In this document: piece after piece, positions 24,988 through 34,898 of the stretch
Numbering within the stretch: position 1 is the stretch's first letter
Layout: each line of letters begins with the position of its first letter
DNA from: Exiguobacterium acetylicum
GTDB taxonomy: Bacteria > Bacillota > Bacilli > Exiguobacteriales > Exiguobacteriaceae
Direction of reading: 5' to 3'
Assembly (NCBI RefSeq): GCF_019890935.1
Contig: NZ_CP082334.1
Location: 62,001-126,000, forward strand
Length of the DNA stretch: 64,000 bases
Notes under the pieces: generated by a model
The model's input: only the letters and a program-made list of their open reading frames with translations
Databases searched by the model: none
Told to the model about the DNA's origin: nothing
Program-made: the position numbers and the translations under genes

Positions 24988-27109
24988 TGGGAAAGCAAAA
25001 CTGTCTGAAGAAGAAATGAAAGCCTATCGTGTTCAAGGATTTACTTGTACTAACTGTGCAGCCATTTTTGAAAATAATGTTAAAGAACTTCCCGGTGTTC
25101 AGGATGCGAAAGTAAATTTCGGAGCATCTAAAGTTTATGTTAAAGGGACGACAACCATTGAAGAATTAGAAAAAGCAGGAGCATTTGAAAATTTAAAAAT
25201 TCGAGATGAAAAAGAACAAAGGGTAGAACGAGAACCTTTTTGGAAGCAGAAAGAAAACATTAAGGTATATATATCAGCTCTTTTACTTGTAGTTAGCTGG
25301 TTCTTAGGAGAGCAGTATGGTGAAGAGCATGTTCTACCGACAATTGGTTATGCAGCGTCCATTTTAATCGGTGGATATTCGTTATTCATTAAAGGTCTCA
25401 AAAATCTAAGCAGATTAAATTTCGATATGAATACGCTTATGACTATTGCAATTATAGGAGCTGCAATCATTGGTGAATGGGGTGAAGGGGCAACCGTTGT
25501 TATCTTATTTGCGATTAGTGAAGCATTAGAGCGTTATTCAATGGATAAAGCACGTCAATCTATTGAATCTTTAATGGATATTGCCCCAAAAGAAGCGTTA
25601 ATTCGACGAGGCAATGAAGAAATGATGATTCATGTTGATGATATTCAAGTTGGAGACATCATGATTGTTAAGCCCGGTCAAAAGTTAGCAATGGATGGAA
25701 TAGTGGTTAAAGGTACATCGACATTAAATCAGGCTGCGATTACAGGTGAAAGTGTTCCAGTAACGAAAACCACAAATGATGAAGTATTTGCAGGAACCTT
25801 GAATGAAGAAGGGTTACTTGAGGTTAAAGTAACAAAACGAGTTGAAGATACTACTCTTTCAAAAATCATTCACTTGGTAGAAGAAGCCCAAGCAGAACGG
25901 GCCCCTTCTCAAGCGTTTGTCGATAAATTTGCAAAATACTATACACCAGCTATTGTCATACTAGCTCTTTTAATTGCGGTAGTTCCACCATTATTTGGCG
26001 GAGACTGGAGCCAATGGATTTATCAAGGCTTAGCTGTATTAGTGGTTGGTTGTCCTTGTGCCTTAGTAGTCTCAACTCCAGTTGCTGTGGTTACAGCAAT
26101 AGGAAATGCAGCGAAAAATGGTGTTTTAATTAAAGGTGGTATCCATTTAGAAGAAGCAGGACACTTAAAAGCGATAGCCTTTGATAAAACAGGAACATTA
26201 ACCAAAGGGATTCCTGCTGTAACAGACATCGTGACATATGGTAGAAATGAAAATGAATTAATGACCATAACAGCAGCCATTGAAAAAGGATCACAGCACC
26301 CTCTTGCTTCAGCGATTATGCGAAAAGCAGAAGAAAATGGATTAAAATTCAACGAAGTAACAGTAGAGGATTTTCAATCCATTACAGGTAAAGGCGTTAA
26401 AGCCAAAATAAATAATGAAATGTATTATGTGGGAAGTCCAAATCTTTTTGAGGAATTACACGGAAGCATTTCAAGCGATAGGAAAGAAAAAATTGCCGAT
26501 ATGCAAACTCAAGGTAAAACGGTGATGGTGTTAGGAACAGAAAAAGAAATTCTTTCGTTTATTACCGTAGCCGATGAAATGAGGGAATCGTCTAAAGAAG
26601 TTATCGGCAAGTTGAACAATATGGGAATCGAAACAGTGATGCTAACAGGCGATAACCAAAGAACGGCAACAGCCATCGGAAAACAAGTTGGTGTTTCGGA
26701 TATTAAAGCTGACTTACTTCCAGAAGATAAGCTTAATTTTATTAAAGAACTTCGAGAAAAACATCAAAGTGTGGGGATGGTCGGAGATGGTGTGAATGAT
26801 GCTCCAGCCCTTGCGGCATCTACCGTTGGTGTAGCAATGGGTGGTGCTGGAACTGATACAGCTTTAGAAACGGCTGACATCGCCTTAATGTCTGATGATT
26901 TGAGTAAATTGCCATATACAATAAAATTAAGCCGTAAGGCTTTAGCAATCATCAAGCAAAACATTACCTTCTCTTTGGCGATTAAATTAGTGGCATTACT
27001 TTTGGTCATGCCTGGTTGGTTAACACTTTGGATAGCTATATTTGCTGATATGGGAGCAACTTTACTTGTAACATTAAACAGTTTACGCTTATTGAAAATC
27101 AAAGAATAG
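24980..27109 (+). CDS. cadA: CadA, Cd/Zn/Pb-exporting P1B ATPase, intact
   Basis: The pump (709 aa) has one HMA domain with GFTCTNCA near residues 20-27, six or more membrane helices, the actuator motif ITGES, the CPC motif in [13 protein letters not shown] (about 360), DKTGTLTKG and [15 protein letters not shown]. This is the usual length for plasmid CadA of staphylococci, Listeria and Bacillus. It is the only intact cadA in the window: the two other copies (4.7-7.3 kb and 27.3-28.3 kb) are dead and much less similar to it than to each other. Codon use is AT-rich, unlike the flanking GC-rich cadA fragment. Confidence 0.96.
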   Translation: MSSGKAKLSEEEMKAYRVQGFTCTNCAAIFENNVKELPGVQDAKVNFGASKVYVKGTTTIEELEKAGAFENLKIRDEKEQRVEREPFWKQKENIKVYISALLLVVSWFLGEQYGEEHVLPTIGYAASILIGGYSLFIKGLKNLSRLNFDMNTLMTIAIIGAAIIGEWGEGATVVILFAISEALERYSMDKARQSIESLMDIAPKEALIRRGNEEMMIHVDDIQVGDIMIVKPGQKLAMDGIVVKGTSTLNQAAITGESVPVTKTTNDEVFAGTLNEEGLLEVKVTKRVEDTTLSKIIHLVEEAQAERAPSQAFVDKFAKYYTPAIVILALLIAVVPPLFGGDWSQWIYQGLAVLVVGCPCALVVSTPVAVVTAIGNAAKNGVLIKGGIHLEEAGHLKAIAFDKTGTLTKGIPAVTDIVTYGRNENELMTITAAIEKGSQHPLASAIMRKAEENGLKFNEVTVEDFQSITGKGVKAKINNEMYYVGSPNLFEELHGSISSDRKEKIADMQTQGKTVMVLGTEKEILSFITVADEMRESSKEVIGKLNNMGIETVMLTGDNQRTATAIGKQVGVSDIKADLLPEDKLNFIKELREKHQSVGMVGDGVNDAPALAASTVGVAMGGAGTDTALETADIALMSDDLSKLPYTIKLSRKALAIIKQNITFSLAIKLVALLLVMPGWLTLWIAIFADMGATLLVTLNSLRLLKIKE

Positions 27110-27220
27110 GTTCTAAAATGGGCGTCAACTATCGGGTGCGATCATTGAAAACAATGTTATGCTTCAAAAGGGATATTAACAGGAAATATACAACTAAAGG
27201 ACGCTTTAACTGAGCAACGG

Positions 27221-27264
27221 AAAAAGCCAAATTTCTCAATTGATGTTGAGAAATTTGGCTTTTT
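27221..27264 (+). terminator. Terminator after cadA
   Basis: AAAAAGCCAAATTTCTCAA and TTGAGAAATTTGGCTTTTT pair over 19 bp with a TTGATG loop, ending in a T run. Confidence 0.85.
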
Positions 27265-27278
27265 AGTATGGGAATTTC

Positions 27279-27316
27279 CTTAGCATTGTAAATCCGCATT
27301 TTCCTGACGCTACCCC
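27279..27316 (-). mobile_element. 38-bp terminal inverted repeat of a Tn3-family transposon
   Basis: Read outward-in on the minus strand it is GGGGTAGCGTCAGGAAAATG followed by CGGATTTACAATGCTAAG. From memory this is nearly the 38-bp end of Tn1546/Tn5422-type elements. It ends exactly where similarity to the cadA copy at 5811 begins, so it marks the transposon's right border, inserted into an older cadA. I did not find a matching left end in the window, and no transposase. Confidence 0.75.
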
Positions 27317-28326
27317 TTATAGAACCACTCTCCCCAACTACCAAGTTGGAGTAAAGGTGGGACGATCATCAGCAACAATGCACCTAGGAAGACGAACGGT
27401 GTATACACTTTCGCGAAACGATCGATGAACGCTTCACTCGGTGCTTTATTATCCTGCGCTTCCTCGACCAGTTCAATGATGTGCGCAAGCGTCGTCTCTT
27501 GATACGTCTTCTCGACGATCATGTCGAACGAACGATCCATGTTGAGCGTTCCGGCAAATACGTGATCGCCTTCCTTCTTATCGACAGGAATCGATTCGCC
27601 CGTGATCGGTGCTTGATTGATGGTCGTCGTCCCGTTCAGGATCGTGCCGTCCAGTGCAACCTGATCACCTGGTCGAATCCGGAGGATTTCTCCGACTCGC
27701 ACCGCTTCCACCGGTTTACGTCTAACGTCCCCGTCCGTCAGCACGAAGGCTTCCTTCGGAGACAGTTCGATCAGTTTCTGAATGGAATTGCGCGTCCGCG
27801 CAAGGGAGCGATTCTGAAGCAAATTGCCGATGGCAAAGAGGAAGACGACGGTCGCTCCCTCGAGCCACTCCCCGATACATGCGGCACCGATGGCTGCTAC
27901 GCTCATCAATACTTTCATGTCGAGTGAGCGGGCACGGACGGCATAATAGGCACTCCGGAAAACTCTCCCCCCACTGAGGATCAAGGCGATACCGTACAAA
28001 ACATTCGGAAGATACGCTACTCCGCTCGTTTGGATGAGCAATCCCAGACCAATCAAAATCCCGGACAGGATCAAGGAGATCCCCTCGAACGACCGGACCG
28101 GTGCCTCGGACGTTTTCTTTCCCTTGACGTATCCATCGAAACCAATCTTGTTCAGCTCGCTTTGGACTTGTCGAGCATCCAGCTAATGGTCGATTTCCAT
28201 CTCCCCACGGGCAAACGAAACTGTGACGGTCTGGACATTTTGCATCTTTTGAAAGTGTTGTTCGATCGTCTTAGCACAGCTACTACAGTCCATCCCGGAA
28301 ACGGTGAATGTTTGGACGAGCTGATC
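27314..28326 (-). pseudogene. cadA: Cd/Zn P1B ATPase, copy 2, internal fragment
   Basis: The minus strand codes, from 28326 down, for SGMDCSSCAKTIEQHF (second HMA), the membrane part, RIRPGDQVALDGTIL, ITGESIPVDKKEGDHVFAG (the TGES loop that copy 1 lost) and on to GSWGEWFYKG, where the Tn3-type repeat cuts it before the CPC motif. An in-frame TAG (about 28182, after EID-H) is a second lesion. The upstream end is fused straight to the last codons before copD2, so the first HMA, arsR and copC were lost. From 27314 to 27571 it is identical by eye to 5811-6068; beyond that identity falls to roughly 85 percent. Confidence 0.88.
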
Positions 28327-28352
28327 TGATTTATCGGGAAGGGGCGGAAGCG

Positions 28353-29450
28353 ATGACCGCGCTCTATCTGATCGGCGATACGCTCCTCTACGGTTGTCTT
28401 GCGCTGTTGATCGGTTTCTTTTCCGTCCAGCTCATCCCTCGTTCTTACCGACCTGACGTATCGCTTTCGATCCGCTGGGTTCGCATGCTCATCGTGCTGA
28501 TGCTGTTATCCTTTTCCCTGTCCGTCTTACGAATCGTACTGTATTTATATGAAGAGATCGGTTTTTGGATAACACTGCAATCCGTGTTACTTACATTCGA
28601 GGCAGGGAACGCTTGGATTCTGATGGCTCTCTGGAGTGTACTCCTTCTCATCGTCATCAATCGTTCATCACTCAGTCCTGGACGTATAAAACTAGGGGTA
28701 TTCCTTGTTATGGCGATGGTCGTTACGTTCGCGTGGTCCGGGCACGCCTCTAGCATCAAAGGGGCAGAAGGCATGCTCGTACATTCTATTCACGCACTCG
28801 CCGTCTTCATCTGGACCGGTGGATTGCTCATACTCGGCTTTTGGAGTCCATCAGACCGTAACTGGGGCATCTTCCTCGAATGGTTCAAACCACTCGTGAC
28901 GCTATGTTTCTTACTGATCGTCGGTTCCGGCATCTATCTGATGTCTGTCGTCGTGCAGGTAGAGGAGTATTCCGATTCCTGGATTTTACCGTATGGACAA
29001 GCCTTACTCTGGAAACACGTCCTGATTCTACCCGTGCTGATCATCGGTATCATGAAAGGGAAGTGGAGTTACGCGTCTCCTGAACGATCGTTTGAAGTCC
29101 GACGGATGCGGATGCGCATGGAAGGCATCTTGATCCTGCTTCTCTTCACAGCGACTGCGTGGCTCGGTCAACAGGAACCCCCTCACTCGATCAAGGATAC
29201 TCTTCTATCCAGCGGGGCTGGTCCACTGTCAGGGTTTCTTTTCCCTAGCTTGCGTTTCACCTATTCTGATATCCGGTTCGAGCCGACCATGATATCCCTC
29301 TTCTTGATGGCAATCAGCCTCCTTTTCGTGGGATTGTTGGTGTACGTCATCCGATCAACCCAAGACTCCATCAAGACCCTCTATCTTGGATTAGGCGTCT
29401 CGATCTCATTATTTTTCGCAGCGTTGTATAGTATTTCCGTGTATTTATGA
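28353..29450 (+). CDS. copD: CopD-type copper transport membrane protein, copy 2
   Basis: The protein (365 aa) is a close paralog of the product at 8347-9444 over its whole length: AWSGHASSIKGAEGMLVHSIHAL, WTGGLL, LVTLCFLLIVGSGIYLMSVVVQVE and LLWKHVLILPVLIIG are shared. The ATG at 28353 follows GGAAGGGGCGG. The copC that should precede it is gone except for a few codons (GKGRKR before the stop). The frame is intact, so this copy may still work with the CopC at 7799. DNA is more GC-rich than copy 1. Confidence 0.86.
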   Translation: MTALYLIGDTLLYGCLALLIGFFSVQLIPRSYRPDVSLSIRWVRMLIVLMLLSFSLSVLRIVLYLYEEIGFWITLQSVLLTFEAGNAWILMALWSVLLLIVINRSSLSPGRIKLGVFLVMAMVVTFAWSGHASSIKGAEGMLVHSIHALAVFIWTGGLLILGFWSPSDRNWGIFLEWFKPLVTLCFLLIVGSGIYLMSVVVQVEEYSDSWILPYGQALLWKHVLILPVLIIGIMKGKWSYASPERSFEVRRMRMRMEGILILLLFTATAWLGQQEPPHSIKDTLLSSGAGPLSGFLFPSLRFTYSDIRFEPTMISLFLMAISLLFVGLLVYVIRSTQDSIKTLYLGLGVSISLFFAALYSISVYL

Positions 29451-29611
29451 TCCTCCACATGAGCATTTCAGCGTGTGCGACGTCCTATACAAAAAGAAAG
29501 GCACGCGATACAACAGCTTCCTTTTTTCATACTTATTCATCATTTTCATACTAGTTGTAACAGGTTCAATCCTATTTTAAATCGGTGCCATTTCTAGACT
29601 ACTACCGGAAT

Positions 29612-29631
29612 ATGTATTACAATGTATTACA
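29612..29631 (+). promoter_or_regulatory. Tandem repeat operator before the toxin-antitoxin pair
   Basis: ATGTATTACA occurs twice in tandem just before the ribosome site AAAGGAG of the antitoxin gene. Ribbon-helix-helix antitoxins bind such short repeats to repress their own operon. Confidence 0.55.
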
Positions 29632-29646
29632 AAGGAGCTGATAATC

Positions 29647-29871
29647 ATGAGTACCATTTCCGTACGTCTAGATGATCAGGATACACGACTCATCAAGGAA
29701 TATGCGAAGGCAAAAAACATCACGATTTCTACACTCGTTCGCGATGCCGTCCTCGACCGCATCGAAGACGAAATCGATTTACAACTCTATCATGATTCGC
29801 TGGCAGCACACCGTAAAAAATCAGAAGCGATCTCTTTCGACGATATGATGAAGGAACTTGATTTAGAATGA
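29647..29871 (+). CDS. relB: RelB-type ribbon-helix-helix antitoxin
   Basis: The 74-residue protein begins MSTISVRLDDQDTRLIKEYAKAKNITISTLV in part, the classic strand-helix-helix of DNA-binding antitoxins (SVRLDD.....I...A...), and has an acidic C-terminal tail (FDDMMKELDLE) that would wrap the toxin. The stop overlaps the toxin start (ATGA). Strong AAAGGAG site. Confidence 0.9.
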   Translation: MSTISVRLDDQDTRLIKEYAKAKNITISTLVRDAVLDRIEDEIDLQLYHDSLAAHRKKSEAISFDDMMKELDLE

Positions 29872-30137
29872 CAGCATTTACGGTAGAGTTTGAGCGCGGA
29901 GCTCAAAAGTCTCTCAAGAAGATGGACCCTCAACAAGCGCGGATCATCATGTCCTGGATCAAGAAGAATCTGGTCGGGACGGATGATCCGCGTCGTCATG
30001 GTAAAGGGCTTGTCTCGAACAGATCGGGTGAATGGCGGTATCGCATCGGTGATTATCGTCTGATTGCTGACATTCAAGATGAAAAAGTCGTGATTTTGAT
30101 TCTCGAGATCGGGCATCGTCGAGATATTTACAAATGA
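29868..30137 (+). CDS. relE: RelE/ParE superfamily toxin
   Basis: The 89-residue protein shows the RelE fold pattern: TVEFERGAQKSLKKMDPQQARIIMSWI, then GEWRYRIGDYRLIADIQDEKVVILILEIGHRRDIY. The basic residues (R in WRYRIGDYR, HRRDIYK at the end) match mRNA-cleaving RelE relatives. Coupled to the antitoxin gene by ATGA. It likely stabilises the replicon or slows growth under stress. Confidence 0.9.
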   Translation: MTAFTVEFERGAQKSLKKMDPQQARIIMSWIKKNLVGTDDPRRHGKGLVSNRSGEWRYRIGDYRLIADIQDEKVVILILEIGHRRDIYK

Positions 30138-30191
30138 TCGTCGTGAAGAATATTTAAATACTTAACCTGTCAAATAGCATAGCTACTATAA

Positions 30192-30229
30192 AAGGAAGTC
30201 CACATCATTTCTCAGATGTGGACTTCCTT
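30192..30229 (+). terminator. Terminator after the toxin gene
   Basis: AAGGAAGTCCACATC and GATGTGGACTTCCTT form a 15-bp perfect stem, followed by TGTTTCATTTT. The remaining gap to 30508 holds the ABC promoter. Confidence 0.85.
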
Positions 30230-30413
30230 GTTTCATTTTGCTTGTCTTGACACGGAAGTTATCTGTATTCGTATGTAATATTAACTGGTACCTACTTGAT
30301 GAGCCGGAACAAAGATATTCATTATTCAAAGAGTAGAACGAATATATTTACTAGAATAGATTCATTACTTCGATAATTGACTTATTTTTCAGATATTTCT
30401 GTATTTTAATGGT

Positions 30414-30494
30414 TTAACAACAATGTTTTTATGATTATAATAGGAAAGTAATGGATTTTATTACTTACATATGGGATTGAACAACTATGTTTTT
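30414..30494 (+). promoter_or_regulatory. ABC operon promoter with a direct repeat
   Basis: TTAACA (30414) and TATAAT (30436) are spaced by 16 bases. AACAACAATGTTTTTA (30416-30431), covering the spacer, recurs as AACAACTATGTTTTTA (30479-30494) just before the GGAGG of the ABC gene. The repeat could bind a regulator, or the second copy could affect translation. Confidence 0.5.
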
Positions 30495-30508
30495 AGGAGG
30501 TAAGGTAC

Positions 30509-31204
30509 ATGGCTTATTCGTTTACGTGCAAAAATATAACGAAATCGTTCCAGACAGGTGAAAACGAGACGTTCGCATTACAGGACATCCAGCTCGACTT
30601 CGCCGAAGGTGACTTCATTTCGATCATCGGACCGTCCGGTTCTGGTAAGTCGACGTTGCTCAGTATTCTCGGGACACTCGATACTCCGACTTCAGGCGAA
30701 TTATTGTTCGACGGAAAAGACATCTCTAAATTGAATGCGAAGCAACTCTCGGACTTCCGGTTCGAGAATATCGGTTTCATCTTTCAGCAGTTTCACCTCA
30801 TCCCGACGCTGACGGCGCTCGAGAACGTGCTCGCGCCGCTCTTCGGACGCAAGGTTGACTATGATAAGGAAAAACGGGCACTTGAGCTTCTGGAGGAGGT
30901 CGGACTCGCAGAAAAGATTCACTCTCTCCCTTCGCAACTTTCTGGTGGACAACAGCAGCGTGTTGCTGTCGCTCGCGCACTCATCCATCGCCCGAAGTGG
31001 TTGCTCGCGGATGAACCGACTGGGAATCTCGATACAGCGACTGGTGAGGTCATCTTCAGTCTATTAACGAAACTGAACCGTGAGAACGCCTGTGGCGTCT
31101 TCTTCGTCACGCATGATCCTGAACTCGCCGCACGCGCGAACCGGACGATCACGATGAAAGATGGTCGGGTTGTCGATCCATCGGAGGTTCCTGCCTATGC
31201 TTAA
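30509..31204 (+). CDS. MacB/LolD-type ABC transporter ATPase, copy 1
   Basis: The 231-residue ATPase has Walker A GPSGSGKST (about 41-49), FQQFHLIPTLTALENV as Q loop, the signature LSGGQQQRVAVARAL, Walker B LLADEPTGN and the switch His in FFVTHD. It overlaps the permease gene by eight bases. MacB-type ATPases drive extracellular domain movements rather than passage through the membrane. The copy at 53394 is similar over its whole length, but the DNA here is much richer in GC. Confidence 0.93.
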   Translation: MAYSFTCKNITKSFQTGENETFALQDIQLDFAEGDFISIIGPSGSGKSTLLSILGTLDTPTSGELLFDGKDISKLNAKQLSDFRFENIGFIFQQFHLIPTLTALENVLAPLFGRKVDYDKEKRALELLEEVGLAEKIHSLPSQLSGGQQQRVAVARALIHRPKWLLADEPTGNLDTATGEVIFSLLTKLNRENACGVFFVTHDPELAARANRTITMKDGRVVDPSEVPAYA

Positions 31205-34200
31205 GTTCATCTGGAATTCGTGGTGGCGTAATAAAGAACGATTCATTCTCCTTCTCGTCGGTGTCCTAATCGTCAGTACCGGACTGAGTTACCTAATTGG
31301 GACGACGCAAGCCAATAACGGAACAGTCGTCGACGAGCTTCAAAAGCGTTGGGGTTCTTCTTACGACATCGTCGTTCGACCAGAAGGTAGCCGTAGCGTA
31401 ACGGAAGACTTGAAGTTGCTCGAACCAAACTATACAAGCGGTCTTGACGGCGGCATCACGCGCAAACAATATGAGACGATCAAAAAAATTACAGACGTCG
31501 AAGTCGCAGCACCGATTGCGATGATCGGAAATAGTTATGTAGATGCGAATGTCGGTACCCATACGATCACCGATCCCGGCATCTATAAACTGACGATCAC
31601 CGATTCCCAAAATACCGGATTGAAGATGGAAAAAGATACGACAACTTCCTTCCTTGCTGCTGGTTGGGAACCTCCAAGCGGGACACGTGTGAAAGGCGTG
31701 TCTTTATTAGAACTCGGAGAACAACCATTATTCGCTTATGGTAGTGCGACGATGCTCGCTGGGATTGATCCGGAAGCCGAGGCGAAAATGGTCGGACTGG
31801 ACCAATCGACTAAATCAGCTACACACAGCCGCTATTTTAAAACAGATGACAGTCCCGTCGACATGGGGAATGATGTCTATCAAATCCCCATCTTATTAAA
31901 TCAGCGCGAGTACGTTGATGCCTTTCGGACATATAAATATGAAAAAGTCGATCTTCCATTACAGGACGATTCGATCAATACGACGATGGAGCAAGTTATT
32001 CAAAAAGGTGGCTACAAGTACCTGAATACGTTATCTTTATCGGATAAAAAAACATACAAAGTCACGACTTCGGATACGCAGAAGACATTAGTGAATGACA
32101 TTCTAAAAAATACGGTTCCAGAAGAGCCACCCGGAAGCTTTAATTGGCTAGCACTCAAACCATCACCGATTTCCTATCAGAGTGTCGCTAGTCCCTATCC
32201 ATCGCGGTGGCCATTCAGCTACCAGGTCAAACCATATGAAGTCACAAAAGATAGCCTACTAGCCAAACGAACGATGTACCGTGAAGCACGTCTATTTGGA
32301 ACGGACATCAACAACATGCCTAAAATGCGATTCAATTATATTGGCATCTTTGATCCAAAAAAGCTAGACATTTCAAAAGATCCGTTGACAGAACTACCAA
32401 TGGAGACCTACTTCCCAGCGAAGGCTCAGTGGGTCATGGATAAGAAGGATCGTCCAGTTAATCCACCACGTGATGTCAAACCGACAAATGATGCCTATGA
32501 CTTCCTGACAAAACCGCCTTCGATGCTGACAACACTGGATGCTGCCTTCAAGTTACGAGGCAAAAAAGCAATCTCTGTCATTCGCGTCAATGTCAAAGGT
32601 GTCGAGACGATGAATGCAGAGAGCGAAAAGAAACTCCAAGCGGTCGCGCAAGAAATCGAAGATAAAACAGGACTAATCACAGATGTGACGCTCGGTTCCT
32701 CGCCGCAACTCGCTTTGACCTACTTACCCGGTTTAAAAGGAGAATCGGCACTCGGCTGGGTGCAACAGCCGTGGATCAAGCTTGGCTCCTCGATGGCGAT
32801 TTTCCAAGAAGCCAAGGTTGGGATGAGTGGAGTCATCTTAAGCGTCATCGCGGTTGCCTTAGTCTATGTCTTTAGTTCGAATATCATTTTATTGTTTGCT
32901 CGGAAAAAGGAATTCGCGATTTTACTGTCGCTCGGTTGGCGCCCGCGTCAACTCTCGAAGTTATTATTCTTTGAAGCAACCCTTTTAGGAAGTTTCGTCA
33001 CCTTGATTTCTTGGGCGATTCTCGGCTCATTCTGGTTGACGACGAACCATGCGACTTCAGTCGGACGTATCATCCTGATTGGTCTTGTGGGTCTTCTCAT
33101 CTACTGGGGCGGCACACTGGTTCCGATGGCACTCATTCGGAAAATTCGTCCTTATGAGAGCATGAAGTCGGGGGAAGTTTCAAAAGGACGCCGGATTGTC
33201 CGTGCTCGGGGTATCGTCGGCATGAGCATCAACCAGCTCGCGACCTATTGGCAACGCACCCTTCTTTCAATCGTTGCGATTGCCTTACCTACAAGCCTGT
33301 TCATCTTCTTCCTGTTCGTCACGTTCCGCTTAAAAGGTGTCTTATATGCGACGTGGCTCGGTGAATTCGTCGCCCTTGAAGTTGGAACGATGCATTATGT
33401 CGCGATGGGCGTCGCACTCATGATTGCCATTCTAACGACGACAGAAATCATGTGGCAGAACGTCAATGAACGAAAAACACAACTTGCCGTCTTAAAAGCC
33501 ACCGGTTGGCGAGATGGGTACATCCGCTCGCTTGTCCTGATTGAAGGGATGATGACCGGACTCTTTGCCGGTATACTCGGTCTACTCGTCGCTCTCGGGA
33601 TGATTGGCTTTGTCTACAATCAGTTCCCGGTCAGCGAACTCGGCTTCTTAAGTACGATGTTATTGATCCCGATGTTAACTGGTGTCCTTGGTGCATTGCT
33701 TCCTGCACAACGCGCCGTACGAATTACACCAAATGCTGCCATCGGGAGTGTTGTCATCAACTCGAAAGCAACAGAACGTCGCTTTAAAATCGCCCTTGGA
33801 ACGACTGGCGGAGTGTTACTCGCTGCCGTCGTCACCCTCTTCTTCTTCGCCTCGTCCGAAGACGTTGACACGTCGACAGCTCCGGTAACATCAAAAGCAC
33901 CCACTGTCCAAACGACGGGAAGTAAGTTACGCGATATGAAAGGCGATTCAAAGTCAACTGAAAAAGCACCGTCTAAGACAACTGCAACGTCCATCGACAA
34001 ACTGATGGAACAAGGTTTAGTTCAAACCTATCCGGGTGATCCTGTCAGCAAAAAAAGTACCTTCCACGTAGACCGTTTAATTCAGACACCACCCGCGTCG
34101 CTCGATTTACCGACATTAAAGAATGAACGATATGTAACGGTACCGGTAATTCTCCATGATGCCGCTTCAGAAGGTGATATAGGATACGCTACCTATCGAC

Positions 34201-34436
34201 CAAATTTATTTGTAATGAGTGATTCTAAAGGTAATAAATATGAACCAATAGATTACGTCAATCATAATGAAAAAGCTTGGTCTTCAGGATACCAGTATTA
34301 TCCGCCTTATCGCTCTAAGGTAGATCTTGTGTATAAAGTACCAAATCAAAAAAATAGTTATGTGTTATTAGCAGAAGGTGATGCAGTCGGCAAAAAGATT
34401 ACAGTTAAAATTGATGTAGATAAGACTTCAAACTAA
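31197..34436 (+). CDS. FtsX/MacB-type ABC permease with large extracellular domains, copy 1
   Basis: I start at MLKFIWNSWWRNKERF (1079 aa), whose ATG overlaps the ATPase stop. One membrane helix (about 15-38) is followed by an extracellular domain of roughly 500 residues, three helices of an FtsX domain (about 545-665), three more (about 700-865) and a C-terminal extracellular part rich in Ser/Thr/Lys (from about 900). The layout fits MacB/BceB-like exporters or peptide-sensing/detoxifying pumps. The paralog at 54082 is part of the cysteine-rich peptide cluster, so this copy may give immunity to a related peptide. Both sequences keep blocks such as GSSYDIVVRPEGSRS and ETYFPAKAQWVMDK. Confidence 0.88.
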   Translation: MLKFIWNSWWRNKERFILLLVGVLIVSTGLSYLIGTTQANNGTVVDELQKRWGSSYDIVVRPEGSRSVTEDLKLLEPNYTSGLDGGITRKQYETIKKITDVEVAAPIAMIGNSYVDANVGTHTITDPGIYKLTITDSQNTGLKMEKDTTTSFLAAGWEPPSGTRVKGVSLLELGEQPLFAYGSATMLAGIDPEAEAKMVGLDQSTKSATHSRYFKTDDSPVDMGNDVYQIPILLNQREYVDAFRTYKYEKVDLPLQDDSINTTMEQVIQKGGYKYLNTLSLSDKKTYKVTTSDTQKTLVNDILKNTVPEEPPGSFNWLALKPSPISYQSVASPYPSRWPFSYQVKPYEVTKDSLLAKRTMYREARLFGTDINNMPKMRFNYIGIFDPKKLDISKDPLTELPMETYFPAKAQWVMDKKDRPVNPPRDVKPTNDAYDFLTKPPSMLTTLDAAFKLRGKKAISVIRVNVKGVETMNAESEKKLQAVAQEIEDKTGLITDVTLGSSPQLALTYLPGLKGESALGWVQQPWIKLGSSMAIFQEAKVGMSGVILSVIAVALVYVFSSNIILLFARKKEFAILLSLGWRPRQLSKLLFFEATLLGSFVTLISWAILGSFWLTTNHATSVGRIILIGLVGLLIYWGGTLVPMALIRKIRPYESMKSGEVSKGRRIVRARGIVGMSINQLATYWQRTLLSIVAIALPTSLFIFFLFVTFRLKGVLYATWLGEFVALEVGTMHYVAMGVALMIAILTTTEIMWQNVNERKTQLAVLKATGWRDGYIRSLVLIEGMMTGLFAGILGLLVALGMIGFVYNQFPVSELGFLSTMLLIPMLTGVLGALLPAQRAVRITPNAAIGSVVINSKATERRFKIALGTTGGVLLAAVVTLFFFASSEDVDTSTAPVTSKAPTVQTTGSKLRDMKGDSKSTEKAPSKTTATSIDKLMEQGLVQTYPGDPVSKKSTFHVDRLIQTPPASLDLPTLKNERYVTVPVILHDAASEGDIGYATYRPNLFVMSDSKGNKYEPIDYVNHNEKAWSSGYQYYPPYRSKVDLVYKVPNQKNSYVLLAEGDAVGKKITVKIDVDKTSN

Positions 34437-34473
34437 GTACGTAAATCTACAGGTTACAATTGATAGTATCTAT

Positions 34474-34511
34474 AACTCAGTAGTTACCATAAACTGCTGA
34501 GTTATTTTTTT
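34474..34511 (+). terminator. Terminator after the first ABC permease
   Basis: AACTCAGTAGTT and AACTGCTGAGTT pair with one mismatch, followed by ATTTTTTT. Confidence 0.8.
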
Positions 34512-34684
34512 ATAGTCTACTAAGATTAACATTTCGATAATGTGTGTAAAACGACCGTTTTGTATACAAAAATGACTATTCTCTCACAAGCGTATATTAA
34601 GTTGAATGATTGCAGTTTAAAAATCCATAAACTCGTCTTTTTATCAATGTATTTTTAAATAGTCATAAAACGTAAATAAGAAAA

Positions 34685-34733
34685 ATAAAAACTGCGTATA
34701 CATTTCGATGTCGAAATAAATACACAGTTTTTA
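34685..34733. terminator. Palindromic hairpin with TTTCGATGTCGAAA core
   Basis: AAAACTGCGTATACATTTCGA pairs with TCGAAATAAATACACAGTTTT with few mismatches; the core ATTTCGATGTCGAAAT is perfect except the centre. It looks like a bidirectional terminator. The gap 34512-34958 holds this hairpin, the one at 34899, and otherwise nothing I can assign. Confidence 0.6.
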
Positions 34734-34898
34734 TTAAGTAATTTATTGATTTCTTAAGAACCGTTGTTTGACGTACATGACTAGAGTGACCCATCAACTG
34801 GTAGTGTATACAAGCAGCTCATGATCTCTAAAATTAATAAGAGTTAACCTGATCTGTCTCATTGGAGTATTTCCGCCTAATTTTTGATAAAAACAGAG

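Noticed and set aside
27129-27344. 71-codon minus-strand frame across the transposon end
   Set aside because: It crosses a terminator and the Tn3-type inverted repeat, joining unrelated sequences.
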